Source of the DNA: Conidiobolus incongruus B7586
Lineage: Eukaryota; Entomophthoromycota; Entomophthoromycetes; Entomophthorales; Conidiobolaceae
NCBI GenBank assembly: GCA_000697335.1
Contig: JNEM01007471.1
Span: forward strand, 1-19,559
Direction: 5' to 3'
DNA: 19,559 bases
The position numbers and the translations under genes are program-made. This document shows, piece after piece, positions 10,205 to 19,559 of this stretch (the stretch's first letter is position 1; each line of letters starts with the position of its first letter). The notes beneath the pieces are model-generated. The model was given only the letters and a program-made list of their open reading frames with translations, had not been told where the DNA came from and ran no database searches.

Positions 10205-10550
10205 CCTATTCCCTCAACATCATGCCCTAGCCTAGAAACTATGACCAACATGATACAACAAATATTCATCTTAATAAAATTCTCCCTCGTTCATACTTAT
10301 GCTAGTCGTTCCATATACCTATAATAGGCCTTAAATTATCTCACATTGATAAAAAGAATATCTCTTTCTGCTCCATATTGTACTGAACCTTATGATCGCA
10401 CAGTCGCTACTGTTATTGCGCCAGGATTTGTCGAGCAAGCTCCCCTCTTTGTTAGCTTGTTTCTGTAAGTCATTGCAGCTGACAATGCTTGAACATCGAC
10501 TGCCGTAACTCATCGAGAACGCATGCGGGCAACAATAATCACTATGAAGT
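10205..10550. other. GC-elevated island of unknown origin
   Basis: About 350 bp whose composition departs sharply from its surroundings. The two 60-base rows 10381-10440 and 10441-10500 contain 29 and 26 G or C (about 46%), against roughly 20% around them, and CpG dinucleotides are frequent (for example 10395-10435 and 10495-10530). The longest open stretches are short: a 60-aa minus-strand frame at 10331-10513 and a plus-strand frame through about 10333-10467 reading PYDRTVATVIAPGFVEQAP. I recognise neither. It does not resemble tRNA, rRNA or a spliceosomal RNA that I can identify. It may be a remnant of a host exon or of an unidentified repeat. Confidence 0.6.
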
Positions 10551-10560
10551 AAATCTTAAG

Positions 10561-11430
10561 TGTTTAAATTTTCTTAAATCCCAAGCTTATTTTTTAAAAC
10601 TCCGTATTTTTTCTTTTAATCACATTTTTACCTCTTTAGTCATTAACTTAATACGGAATTTTCTCTAATTTTATAATATAATTCAAATATTACCAAAAAA
10701 TATTTTCAAATAGTTCCAAATAAAGAAATCCCAAATCTATTCCAAATATAGGAATCAAATAACATCTCAAATAGAAACATAATGAATATATATGGAACTA
10801 AGAAAACTAAATTAAGAAATCTGTGATAACAAAGGAAAATATCGGAGCCAGATAAAAAATTATTGATATATTGAATATTGGATTTTACATATGTTTTGTT
10901 TTTTAATTAAAATATAAGCAAACAGATCTTGTAATTTACTTTTTTAATAATTATCAGATAAAATAAACTAAAACACTGTATGATCCAAAAATTCTCTAAG
11001 ATACAAACAATTAATTTACAAATTTGATATTAAGTCCTAAGTCCTGTAGTTTGGTAAAAATCACTAATATATGAAAAGTTAAAAATAGAAAAATTAGCAT
11101 GATATAATTAACAAAACAGTATCCTAATATTATGACAGTTGTTTTTATCCAAATCATATAAATATTTCATAAATTCATTAGTATATAAATTTTCAAAGTA
11201 GTTAAGAAAATATAACTTTTTGACTATTTATATAAAATTTTCACAATTATTTACCACAACTAATCTTATATTGTTAATTGTTTATTTTGTGATTTGAATA
11301 ATCCAATATTTTTTTTAATATTTTAATCTATTATTGATACACAGAAAAGTTGCCATTAAACTAATTTTTTCAATACAGATTTATGAAAAACTTTAAATAC
11401 CATATCAAGATAATTTTCAAATTAATATTA
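10561..11430. other. Intergenic, no gene seen
   Basis: About 870 bp of AT-rich DNA between the GC island and mariner copy B. No coding or repeat structure is seen. The last two bases (11429-11430) are the TA target site of the mariner. Confidence 0.6.
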
Positions 11431-11580
11431 TTTTGTATTTTTAATAATGGGAATTTTTTGCAATTGAAAATAAATAAATATTTTAATATATAATATATAA
11501 AAATAAATATATAATATAAATTTAATAGTTTCTTTGATTATTAATAACTTTTTGTATACTTTTAGCAAAGATCTAACACT

Positions 11581-12555
11581 TAAAAAACAGTTCTTTTTAT
11601 TAAAGACTAAAATTTGATATTTTACAAACCAATTAAATTTTCCTGTAGAAATTTTCTTTCCTGTAAGCTAGTTTTTTAATTACCTAAAGCAATTATAATT
11701 ACATAGGTTATAATCTAAAGAATATACTAGATGTGGTAATTTTTTCCAGTTATTTTTCATTAGAAAGTTTTTTAAACCTTTAGATTTATGAATTTTATAA
11801 TTATCATGCAAAATAATAGGTTTTCTCAAATTATATTAAGAACACTAATTAGAAATACTTTTATTTAAAAAAGCAATATAAAGTTTACTATTATTTGATT
11901 TTCTTTTAAGAACTAAATAAGAATAACATATACTATTATAATTTATTACAATAATTAACATTTGCTCATTAACAAAATGTTTATTTAAAAGGATTTATAA
12001 AGGGGGTTGATTTAACTTAATCTAGCATTTTGATTTGTGTTTTAGTAAAGGATTATACATAGGAATTTAAGATTCATTAATTAAAATTATTCACTGTAAA
12101 AGTTTAAGCTTCTAGTAATATTTTAATAAGTTTTGTTTAACAATAGCTACTCTAGCTTTTTTTTAAGCTTTAGTTAAATTATAAGGTATCTATTTTATAT
12201 TTTTATTTATTAATTTGAGTTTAAACTTTAATATATATAAAATACTTATAAAACTAATATTAAAGTGCTTAGATAATTCTTTAGCTATAATAAAAAGGTG
12301 TTTTTCAATATATTTTTTCACTTTATTTACAATTGAAAAAATAGCAGTTAAAGTTAATTTTTTAGATTTTAACAAGTTTTAGATAGTTTCTCTTTTAGCT
12401 TTAAAATAATTTACCTAGCAATAAATTGTTAATTTAGATAATGCTTTATTACCAAAAGTTGCTTGTAAATTTTAAATAATTTTAGAGGGTTTATGGTTAA
12501 GTTTTACTAATACTAAAATAAAAGACTTTTGATGATTACTATTTAGTTTAAGCAT
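11581..12555 (-). pseudogene. mariner DD34D transposase, copy B, with catalytic Asp lost
   Basis: Same frame and the same 325-codon span as copy A, beginning with ATG at 12555; the terminal codon is TTA here where copy A has TAA, so the true C-terminus is uncertain. The longest surviving piece is 61 codons (12190-12375) holding the middle of the DNA-binding region (KYIEKHLF, AKELSKHFNIS). The first catalytic Asp (codon 160) is AAT, Asn, and the third (codon 286) is also AAT; only the second (codon 251, GAT) survives. Both changes are G-to-A on the coding strand. Many internal stops. It cannot be active. Confidence 0.86.
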
Positions 12556-12608
12556 AATTAAATTAAACAGCCAATTTTAAAAAGTTAATTTTTTAATCAA
12601 AAAATTAT

Positions 12609-12632
<24 letters not shown>
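12609..12632. repeat. (TA)12 microsatellite inside mariner copy B
   Basis: Twelve uninterrupted TA units between the transposase start and the right end of copy B. Copy A has only a short TA run at the matching place, so the repeat expanded after the two copies diverged. Confidence 0.9.
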
Positions 12633-12639
<7 letters not shown>

Positions 12640-12744
12640 TATATAATTTCCTATTAACTTTGTATATATTTATTTATTTCAAACTAATAATATGTTTGAA
12701 AAATCAGAAATTAAAAAATTTCCCATTTCTTCAAATTCAAGGTA

Positions 12745-13455
12745 ATATTATATCTCAGCTGAAAGCTTCAGGTTGTTAATAAACATTCAGACCACAAATC
12801 AATAAAAATATTGATGATATAATATTATAAAGGATTTTGACAACTGAAATATATTATTTCAATTTGATTTCAAATTTATATATAATTATTATATAATTAA
12901 AATATCACTAGAATTTATCAATAATTTTTGAAAATGGGTTCATCCTATAAAAGCTTTTACTAATGCAGTAATAATGCGACCTATATCCAATGAAATTATA
13001 ATTTTGAATATATTTATTAGATATAGCTGTATTCAGTTTAATTACTCATATTTTGAAATATAATATTATAGTTTTAATTATACTCAGATTATTCGATATT
13101 TGATAATTACTGAATACATTAATTGTAAAAATAAAACAACAGCATTTCTGCGATAACACATCCAGATATATTGATTTCAGTGATCATTTAATCAAATCAA
13201 TTTATAAATGTATAATGTGCTTTAAAGTTATGTTTATAAAAAACATATTTAAAAAATGATATAAATTTATACATATAAATATCAATTATACTAAGATATT
13301 TGATTTTTTGAATGTTTAACTATTGTACTTTTTTGCTGAAAATGGGCATTGTATTATAGGTTTCACAACATTAATATTGAAATAATTCAGTAGGAATTAA
13401 AATAATTATTTTTAACAATTATAAATTCAACTAAATGAACAGGAATAATATTGTA
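12745..13455. other. Intergenic, no gene seen
   Basis: About 700 bp of AT-rich DNA to the right of mariner copy B, with no coding region or repeat that I recognise. Confidence 0.55.
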
Positions 13456-13571
13456 TATAATCCCGAAAATTTCTGAGGTTTTGGCAAAATTTCGGGAAAA
13501 AACTTATAAAATTTTTGGAAAAGCAAAAATGGAAATCCCGGAGTCTGAATGGTATTCAAATTTCGGGTAAT
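13456..13571. repeat. Short inverted-repeat-bounded element (possible MITE or palindromic repeat)
   Basis: About 116 bp bounded by TATAATCCCGAAAATTT at the left and AAATTTCGGGTAATA at the right, which are near inverted copies. Inside are a further AAATTTCGGGA (13487-13497), which can pair with the left end as a hairpin, and a GAAATCCCGGAG. The CCCGAAA/TTTCGGG motif occurs four times here and stands out against the local AT background. No coding capacity. Only one copy is seen in this window, so calling it a repeat family is inference. Confidence 0.45.
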
Positions 13572-16504
13572 AGTCATTTTTTTTCAAACATCATCTCATA
13601 TTGAAATGATTGAGAATTAGAGATTTTTTGATCATGATTGTTAGATTTTATTTAAAGTTTTTACATTGTATTATATCAATAATTGTTGAATTTGAATTTG
13701 AATTTTTATTAGATAATATTCAGAGTTCACTTTATTTCATTAAATAATATTTTGTGATAAATATCAAAAATATAAAGTATATCAAAAATAAATAAAATTA
13801 TGATACATAATTAAATTGAAATAGAATGTTTGAGGTATTTAATATAAAGATCCAATTGTGTATTTAAAAGGAAATAACGATTTTATAAAATATATTTCAG
13901 TAATTTATATCTTCCATATATCATCAGATGTTATAAAATTTTATTATAAAAAGATAATATTTTTAAACTTATCTCATCGATTATCAATAAATATCAAGCC
14001 CAATATACTTATTTATTTATCGTTCTAGATTGAAAACCCTCGATTTAATATATTATTCATAATAAATTTTCAAATTCATTATAAAATCTAATTCAATAAC
14101 TTCAAATGTATAATTAATGGATGGCGAAAATTATAATAAATGCCACATACTTTAATTCACTAATTATATAATGAGTTTTTGTGGTTCCATTTTACAGTAA
14201 TTCATCAAAAATAAATTCAAATTCAATTATATATACAATATAAAGTGAATATCTGTTGGTATTAAATCATTTGTAGAATATTATATATACCCAATATAAT
14301 CAAAATAATCTTATCATTTGTGAAAATTTTAAAGGTAATTCAAACTGTATTTTAAAAATCATATTAATTGAATTTGCGAATTGAATGGGTTTAATACAAT
14401 GTTTTCTAAAAGATATATGTTTGTGGAATCATGTATAAGGATGAATTAATTTTTTATTAGCAGAAGGAACATATATTAGCATGATTTATAATAATGGTCA
14501 AATAATAATGATTAAAATAATTTAATATATATATTGAGCCTTATCTAATACCTTTTGTATTATAACATTTTTTATCTCTTACATCAAATGACTGAATCGT
14601 AAAGTTCGATTAATCAAATTAGATATAACATGATTTAAGGTGGTTTTTATTATCATTTTTATATAATATAATTAGAAAATTAAAAAGTAATTTAAATTTG
14701 GTTAGTAGCATATGACTATTAAATACACATATCTAATGGATAGTATTATACATTAGATTTTTTAAACTATTAATGTTTTATTTTCAAATGAAGAAAAATT
14801 GTATAATGTCATTGGAATAGTCCTAAAATGATCAATCTGGAACTTCAGATCTAGAGCAAATTTTCATTTTTTGCAACAAATAAATTTGTAATAATTCTGT
14901 GAAATATTATGTACTTGAAATCAAATATTTATATTTAAATATTATGTAATTTATTTATTATAGTTTTTAGTCACCAAACCATATATAATAACTACAGATT
15001 TGATTGTTGAAAAAAAATTATGAAAATTATACAATGAACATATAGTATAAATTTAATAAATTTTATAAGTAATATATTCTAGTTAAAGTAGAGATAAATA
15101 TATTAATAATATTTGGCAGTTAAATAAGCTCTAATCTGTGAATAAAATAGCTCTAAAATATTTAAACAATTATTATCTAATTATATGTTTGGTTTTGATT
15201 TATTAACAAAATAGGCGTAATTGTTAACCAAAATAAATATTAAACGCTAATTATATTGCAAAGTAATTAATAGAATATAATACATATCAATTTGATGCCT
15301 GGTTTTTTCAATAGGTTTTAGAGATTTTAAAATGTAATCTTATATAAACTATATATAGCTTTCATAAAGTCAGTGAATCCAACCATATATATCAATTGAT
15401 TCAATCTTCTATCTAAAATGGCTTGTTGACAAATTAAGCTGATTCAAACAATATTTCAATCTCGGAGACATCGAAAATGGGCTTGTAAATTTTTTTGTTT
15501 GAATAATTACTATTGTTTATGTTTAGTATCACTTCATTATTTTTTATTTAATCATAAATAAAACATTTAAATAATTAAAGCTTTATTTCTATTTTAGTTA
15601 ATGACTCTCACATATCAATTTTCAATTTGTAATAATACTGATAAATATAACAATCTAGTTTATCGAATTAATCTAATGGAAAGGATATTATACATAAAAT
15701 ATAACGTAATAATTACAGTAAATAGATAGCCTGTAATTGACAATTATAATTTAAGTAGATCAATCACCAAAGAGGTGAGTTTCTATAATTGTTTTTTTTA
15801 AAATATAGATTACCGAAATCACCTAATTGATGTTCATGCAATAATATTTTAATCAAGATGTTACCAAATTTGATGCATGCATATACTCAGTTCAATTATA
15901 CTTTCTGTGACTTTGAAATAAATAATATTTTTAACAATAGGCTATGTTTACCATTATAATTTAAAAATATATTCTATTTGAAAGTTTGTAATTCTGATTT
16001 TAAGTTATATAATTACTTTACATTAATAATTGAATCCAAATTTACCTATTATAATACCACAAATTTGATAAACAATGATAAATTTCCAAGGTTGCTGTAT
16101 CAGATCACATCTGTATTTAATTGTTTTGATTGACATAAATGTATAAAATTCAATAAAATTAAACTTAAAGGGTATTTGTTTGTTGCTGAAAATTCGATTT
16201 TTTTATTTATCATTTTTATTTTTTAAACTTAAATTTAGTGTTTATTTAGTAAATGAAATGGAAATTGCGAATTTTCTTAAGGTAATTGTCTTAAAAATTA
16301 ATGTCACATTTATAAAATTCTTAACCTTTAATTCTTAAACTATTCTTCTTAGTATTCTCACATTTAGTTACTCTTTTATTAAACAATATTATATCAAATT
16401 ATTATAATTTTATACGTTAATAATATCATTCACACTTATATAATTAAACATAGGATATCTATATCAAAATAGGTTGGAATTATTTTGGATTTAGCTGTGC
16501 GGAG
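13572..16504. other. Long intergenic stretch, no gene seen
   Basis: About 2.9 kb of AT-rich DNA with dense stops in all frames. No transposon ends, tRNA or receptor similarity were recognised. A short near-repeat of AAAATGGCTTGT recurs about 60 bp apart near 15416 and 15475. Confidence 0.55.
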
Positions 16505-16642
16505 ATGGATTTAAACTGCAGAAATATTTGTTTGAATTGTAGACGCAATAAACATCATATGAACCGTAATTCAAATGCTAAAGCATTAGAACAACCACAT
16601 CAAAAAATATCAATTTTTAATATCAAATCACAATTTAATTAG
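16505..16642 (+). other. Short ORF (45 aa) with a partial zinc-cluster-like motif, possibly a gene fragment
   Basis: An ATG-to-TAG frame whose first 30 codons are less AT-rich than the surroundings. It reads NICLNCRRNKHHMNRNSNA. CLNCRRxKxxxxR resembles the first half of a fungal Zn(II)2Cys6 DNA-binding motif (C-x2-C-R-R-x-K-x2-C-D-R), with Cys9, Cys12, Arg13, Arg14, Lys16 and Arg21 in place. The third Cys is Met, and the later Cys positions are Ala and Leu, so it could not form a complete binuclear cluster. It may be a decayed fragment of a transcription factor gene or a chance resemblance. It lies about 480 bp upstream of receptor 2 on the same strand. Confidence 0.25.
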
Positions 16643-17125
16643 TTCAAAATTATATCAACTATTAATTAGTATTAACTAAATACACTAACAGCATATGTTA
16701 AAAATCTGTTTCAATCTGAAAAAAATACAAATAAAGGGATTAGAATATACGATATAACTCTTATTGATTAAGTTCATGTATATTCTGAAATATGGAATAA
16801 ATATAAAGATATATTATTCAAAGACATTTTTTAAATTACTTTAAAATATTTTGATTATATATGTATTATTATCATTCAATCTATAGATTTGGTTAGACAT
16901 GGTTTAATAATGCAAACATTTTCACCATAATACCCCTAGTTACACAGCATTATTGCTAAATAAAATTCGGTCTGTACCAATTCAAATTAATTAATTTTAA
17001 ACCAATAAAAATTGAAAGGAAAAGTTAGATTAAATCATAATTCAGTATAAAATAATAAGAAGGAATTAAGATTGACCTGATTCAGTCATGATATATCGAT
17101 AATTATTGATAATAGAGATTTAGAG
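16643..17125. other. Intergenic, upstream of receptor 2
   Basis: About 480 bp with no gene. TATAAAATA occurs at 17046-17054, some 75 bp before the receptor 2 ATG, as a weak TATA-box candidate in very AT-rich DNA. Confidence 0.5.
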
Positions 17126-18100
17126 ATGGACTACGAACAGATTCGGAAAAATGCTTACCCTTTCAATTATATTATGTCCTTTATATCGCTAACGATAACG
17201 ACGCTTGGGATAACATTGTGCTCTTTAGTTTTAAATATTATTTTCAAAAACAAATGGTCAAAATTACATATAGATCTAAAATTAGTTACAATAACACTAT
17301 GCTTGGACTTGTTAGAAGCATTGTTGGTGCTACCAAGTGCGATCTTTGATATACTTGGATTAGTAAATTGGATGCCACCAAAGCTTAACTGCGACGTGAA
17401 TGCTATACTCTATATTTTAGCTTTTGTCACAGAAGTGAACTTTGTAGCGGTAGTGGCAATAGAACGATATGCATTGATTGTTCATCATAAGAAATTAAAG
17501 ATTATACATTACATTTTGATTCTTGGAATACTTTTCTCGATAAATATAGCTAGCTGTACTGTTGGATATATGTACAATGGGTTCGCTATACATCCAACTG
17601 CGGTTTATTGTTTATTCAAACTTAATAATTTTGGGGGTAGAGTAGCGATGTGCACATTGGCAGTTTCCATGTTTTCGTGTATATTTTTGATATATTATGG
17701 ATATATCACAATTATGATTAAAAGAAGACAAGATTTATTAAATATGCGAGAAATGTTTCCTCTAAAATCGAAACAAATTACTCATCAAGCTAACTCCACC
17801 ATTATCAAATCTTTCATCTTAATTATGGCAAGTACTATCACTAATACCCAGTATTCCGTCTTGACCATTATAAGTTTAGTCAAGCCAGAATTCTATACCG
17901 TTGTTGTGGATACAATTTGCACAGCATGCATTCTATTGAACATATTAATGAATACGCTACTCTTACTAGGAATGCGACCCGATTTATTAGATCAACTCAA
18001 ATCAAAATTCAATATTTCTAATAATTCAGATTTTTATAATGAGTCAACTCAAATGCAGGATTTATCGAATGAATCTCAACAAACTATCATCTCCGTATAA
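17126..18100 (+). CDS. Rhodopsin-like (family A) seven-helix receptor 2, ERY type
   Basis: An intact single-exon gene of 324 residues encoding a predicted plasma-membrane G protein-coupled receptor of unknown ligand. The ATG context is GAG-ATG-G, and the N-terminus MDYEQIRK matches receptor 1, which supports the start. Approximate helices: TM1 14-40, TM2 50-74 (LCLDLLEA, class A Asp61), TM3 88-116, TM4 127-150, TM5 173-198, TM6 225-252, TM7 260-282. Cys89 and Cys162 are positioned for the TM3-ECL2 disulfide. ERY at 113-115 is the canonical G-protein-coupling box. ICL3 holds IKRRQDLL and FPLK, followed by HQANSTI, a run shared across the family. TM7 has N272 and NTLLLL in place of NPxxY. After basic GMRPDLLD the 30-residue tail is rich in Ser, Asn and Gln, plausible sites for phosphorylation. 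Paralogue of receptor 1 and of both receptor pseudogenes. Class A-type receptors are uncommon in fungi outside this lineage. Confidence 0.93.
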   Translation: MDYEQIRKNAYPFNYIMSFISLTITTLGITLCSLVLNIIFKNKWSKLHIDLKLVTITLCLDLLEALLVLPSAIFDILGLVNWMPPKLNCDVNAILYILAFVTEVNFVAVVAIERYALIVHHKKLKIIHYILILGILFSINIASCTVGYMYNGFAIHPTAVYCLFKLNNFGGRVAMCTLAVSMFSCIFLIYYGYITIMIKRRQDLLNMREMFPLKSKQITHQANSTIIKSFILIMASTITNTQYSVLTIISLVKPEFYTVVVDTICTACILLNILMNTLLLLGMRPDLLDQLKSKFNISNNSDFYNESTQMQDLSNESQQTIISV

Positions 18101-19121
18101 ATACTCTAGTATACATATTTATCATATTGCTGGCCATTATTCATTTATTTATTAATAAATTTTTAAATGTTCTTGACATTTGTATCAAAGTTATTATGTA
18201 TTTAATTTTTATGAACAAATTTCAAAGCTATAAATTTATAAATAACAAAGCTTTTTACACACATCAATGCATATTTTTCGGAAATTTCCTATTAAGTCAT
18301 ATAATGAATATAGAAAATTTATTTTTCTATTTTCAATATATAAGGGTTACTAACTGTACTCAAGAGTTGTAAAACATTCTTATATATTGTGTTTTATATG
18401 ATATTTCAATATCAAACTAAGAAATATTTTATTATTATTTTCATTTATTACTTTTTAATATTTAAATAACTCCAGTAAAAGCTAAAATGACTGAAATAAA
18501 GCTCCATTAGCCGAGACATCAAAGGAATATGGGACTTTTTACATTAGATTAATTGACCAAACCTGAAACAAATTTAATGGTTACATTTACATACAATTCT
18601 TAATTGTAATATTTATATCATTTGTTTAAAACATTTTTAATATTCCAAATATTTATTTTTCAAAAAGATTGGAAGATTCCCAAATATTCCGTAATCTTCT
18701 TTAGATTTTTTAAAGTTACATTGGAATTATTAATATAGTAAGATTAATAGAATTTTTTCTCAATATTTTTTATAAAGTGTCAATCATTACACTAACTTTG
18801 TTTATTTATGTATCATCTAATGTATAATAATTTCAAAATATTTGTTTTTGTAGATATCTAATTACATATTAATATTAAATTAAAATAATTGAATGATAAA
18901 AATCTCAAAGATTAAGAGAATTTGAATAATGACAAAATCTGGAGGACTTATTATATAATCGCTTATCTATACATAAATATATTAAAATTCATGTATTTTA
19001 ATGAATTTAATATAAATTATTAAAGAGTATATATATATTGATATTATATACTTTTATTATAATTTATTAAATAAAACATTGGATAAATTATAAATCATAT
19101 CAAAACAATTTACTAATATTA
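18101..19121. other. Intergenic, no gene seen
   Basis: About 1 kb of AT-rich DNA between receptor 2 and mariner copy C. It contains one 81-codon frame (18127-18372) with low-complexity composition and no recognisable motif, which I do not call a gene. The final bases (19120-19121) are TA, the probable target site of copy C. Confidence 0.55.
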
Positions 19122-19559
19122 CTTTAAATTTTAAATAAAAAGAATTTTTAAAAGAAAATAAATAGAGATTATAATATATAGGTTAAATATATATAATATA
19201 AAATTAATACCCTTTGTTAATAACAACTTTATTCTCTATTTTTGTTAAGTTTTTAACATCTAAAAAACAATTTTTTTATTATGGACTAAAATTTGATAAT
19301 TTATAAATTAATTAAATTTTTATATAAACTTTCTTTTTTATATGCTGATTTTTTAATAACTTAAATTAATCATAATCATATGGATTATATTTTATTGAAT
19401 ATACTAGCTAGGTAACTTTTTTTAATATTTTTAATTAAAAATTTTTTTATTTATTTTATATTATTAATTTTCTCAATTATTAAATAAAAAAATGGAAATT
19501 TTTAAATTATATTGAATATATTAATTAGAAAAATATTTATTAGAAATTAATATAAAATT
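19122..19559 (-). mobile_element. mariner element, copy C, left part only (runs off the window), diverged
   Basis: The first 438 bp of a third mariner in the same orientation as copies A and B. The tip CTTTAAATTTTAAATAAAAA aligns without gaps to the copy A tip (CTCTGTATT onward) and follows a TA. Internal similarity to copies A and B continues to the window end, covering the C-terminal part of the transposase on the minus strand. The third catalytic Asp region is readable as LVYSIKYNPYDYD, closer to the usual mariner NPCDY than copy A's NLCDY, so this may be a separate subfamily or an older copy. Clearly more diverged than A is from B, and decayed. Confidence 0.75.

Larger units (their letters stand above)
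11431..12742 (-). mobile_element. mariner element, copy B, full length, inactive
   Basis: A second copy of the element at 1851-3135, flanked by TA at 11429-11430 and 12743-12744. It is 1312 bp long, and most of the extra length relative to copy A comes from an expanded TA microsatellite near the transposase start. The left tip reads TTTTGTATT where copy A has CTCTGTATT, two C-to-T differences. In 244 ungapped aligned bases (2397-2640 against 11976-12219) I count 26 differences, about 89% identity, of which 23 are transitions. Confidence 0.9.

Noticed and set aside
10331-10513. 60-codon minus-strand frame in the GC-elevated island as a gene
   Set aside because: Other frames in both directions look equally protein-like and none is recognisable, so I report the island without choosing a frame.
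10467-10519. A GTAAGT...AG intron in the GC-elevated island
   Set aside because: The donor-like GTAAGT and a nearby CTGAC are suggestive, but no flanking exons of identifiable protein support splicing.
13530-13566. A tRNA T-arm resemblance (GGTATTCAAATTTCGGG)
   Set aside because: No acceptor, D-arm or anticodon arm can be drawn around it, and the bases are better explained by the inverted-repeat block.
18127-18372. 81-codon frame just downstream of receptor 2
   Set aside because: Low-complexity Ile, Phe, Asn and Lys composition typical of chance frames in AT-rich DNA, with no similarity to the receptor family and no recognisable domain.

Overview
The window is a very AT-rich (roughly 80% A+T by eye) eukaryotic chromosome segment. 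The best guess for the organism is an early-diverging fungus of the Entomophthoromycotina, close to Conidiobolus. This rests on the two intact genes, intronless seven-helix receptors of the 'family A G protein-coupled receptor-like' type that I recall as expanded in Conidiobolus coronatus, and on the decayed Tc1/mariner transposons. No database could be searched, so the assignment is inference.

Layout. 37-1609: a complete but dead Tc1-like transposon, TA-flanked, with long inverted repeats of IR/DR form. 1851-3135: a mariner (DD34D) element on the minus strand, also TA-flanked and dead (copy A). 3318-3895: the 3' half of a receptor pseudogene, a close relative of the gene that follows. 4906-5856: intact receptor 1 (316 aa). 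7781-8731: a full-length but broken receptor pseudogene. About 10205-10550: an unexplained island with about twice the background G+C. 11431-12742: a second mariner (copy B) about 89% identical to copy A where aligned. 13456-13571: a short inverted-repeat-bounded element. 16505-16642: a short ORF with half of a zinc-cluster-like motif. 17126-18100: intact receptor 2 (324 aa). 19122 to the window end: the start of a third, diverged mariner (copy C). The rest is AT-rich DNA in which I see no gene.

How the pieces relate. Four receptor loci on one strand look like a tandem family under birth and death: two intact members (about 49% identical, ungapped over 290 residues), one pseudogene close to receptor 1, and one older pseudogene nearer receptor 2 at its N-terminus. 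The family has the expected class A landmarks (TM2 Asp, TM3 Cys, ERY-type box, ECL2 Cys) but no NPxxY, and receptor 1 carries QRY in place of ERY. Ligands and G-protein partners cannot be read from sequence.

The most striking secondary signal is how the transposons died. The Tc1 and mariner A reading frames keep their full length with no net frameshift, yet carry 12 and 13 internal stops. In the Tc1 copy every stop, plus the lost start codon, is explicable by C-to-T or G-to-A change. In mariner copy B two of three catalytic Asp codons have become Asn by G-to-A. Copies A and B differ by 23 transitions to 3 transversions over 244 aligned bases. This resembles RIP-like or methylation-driven decay.
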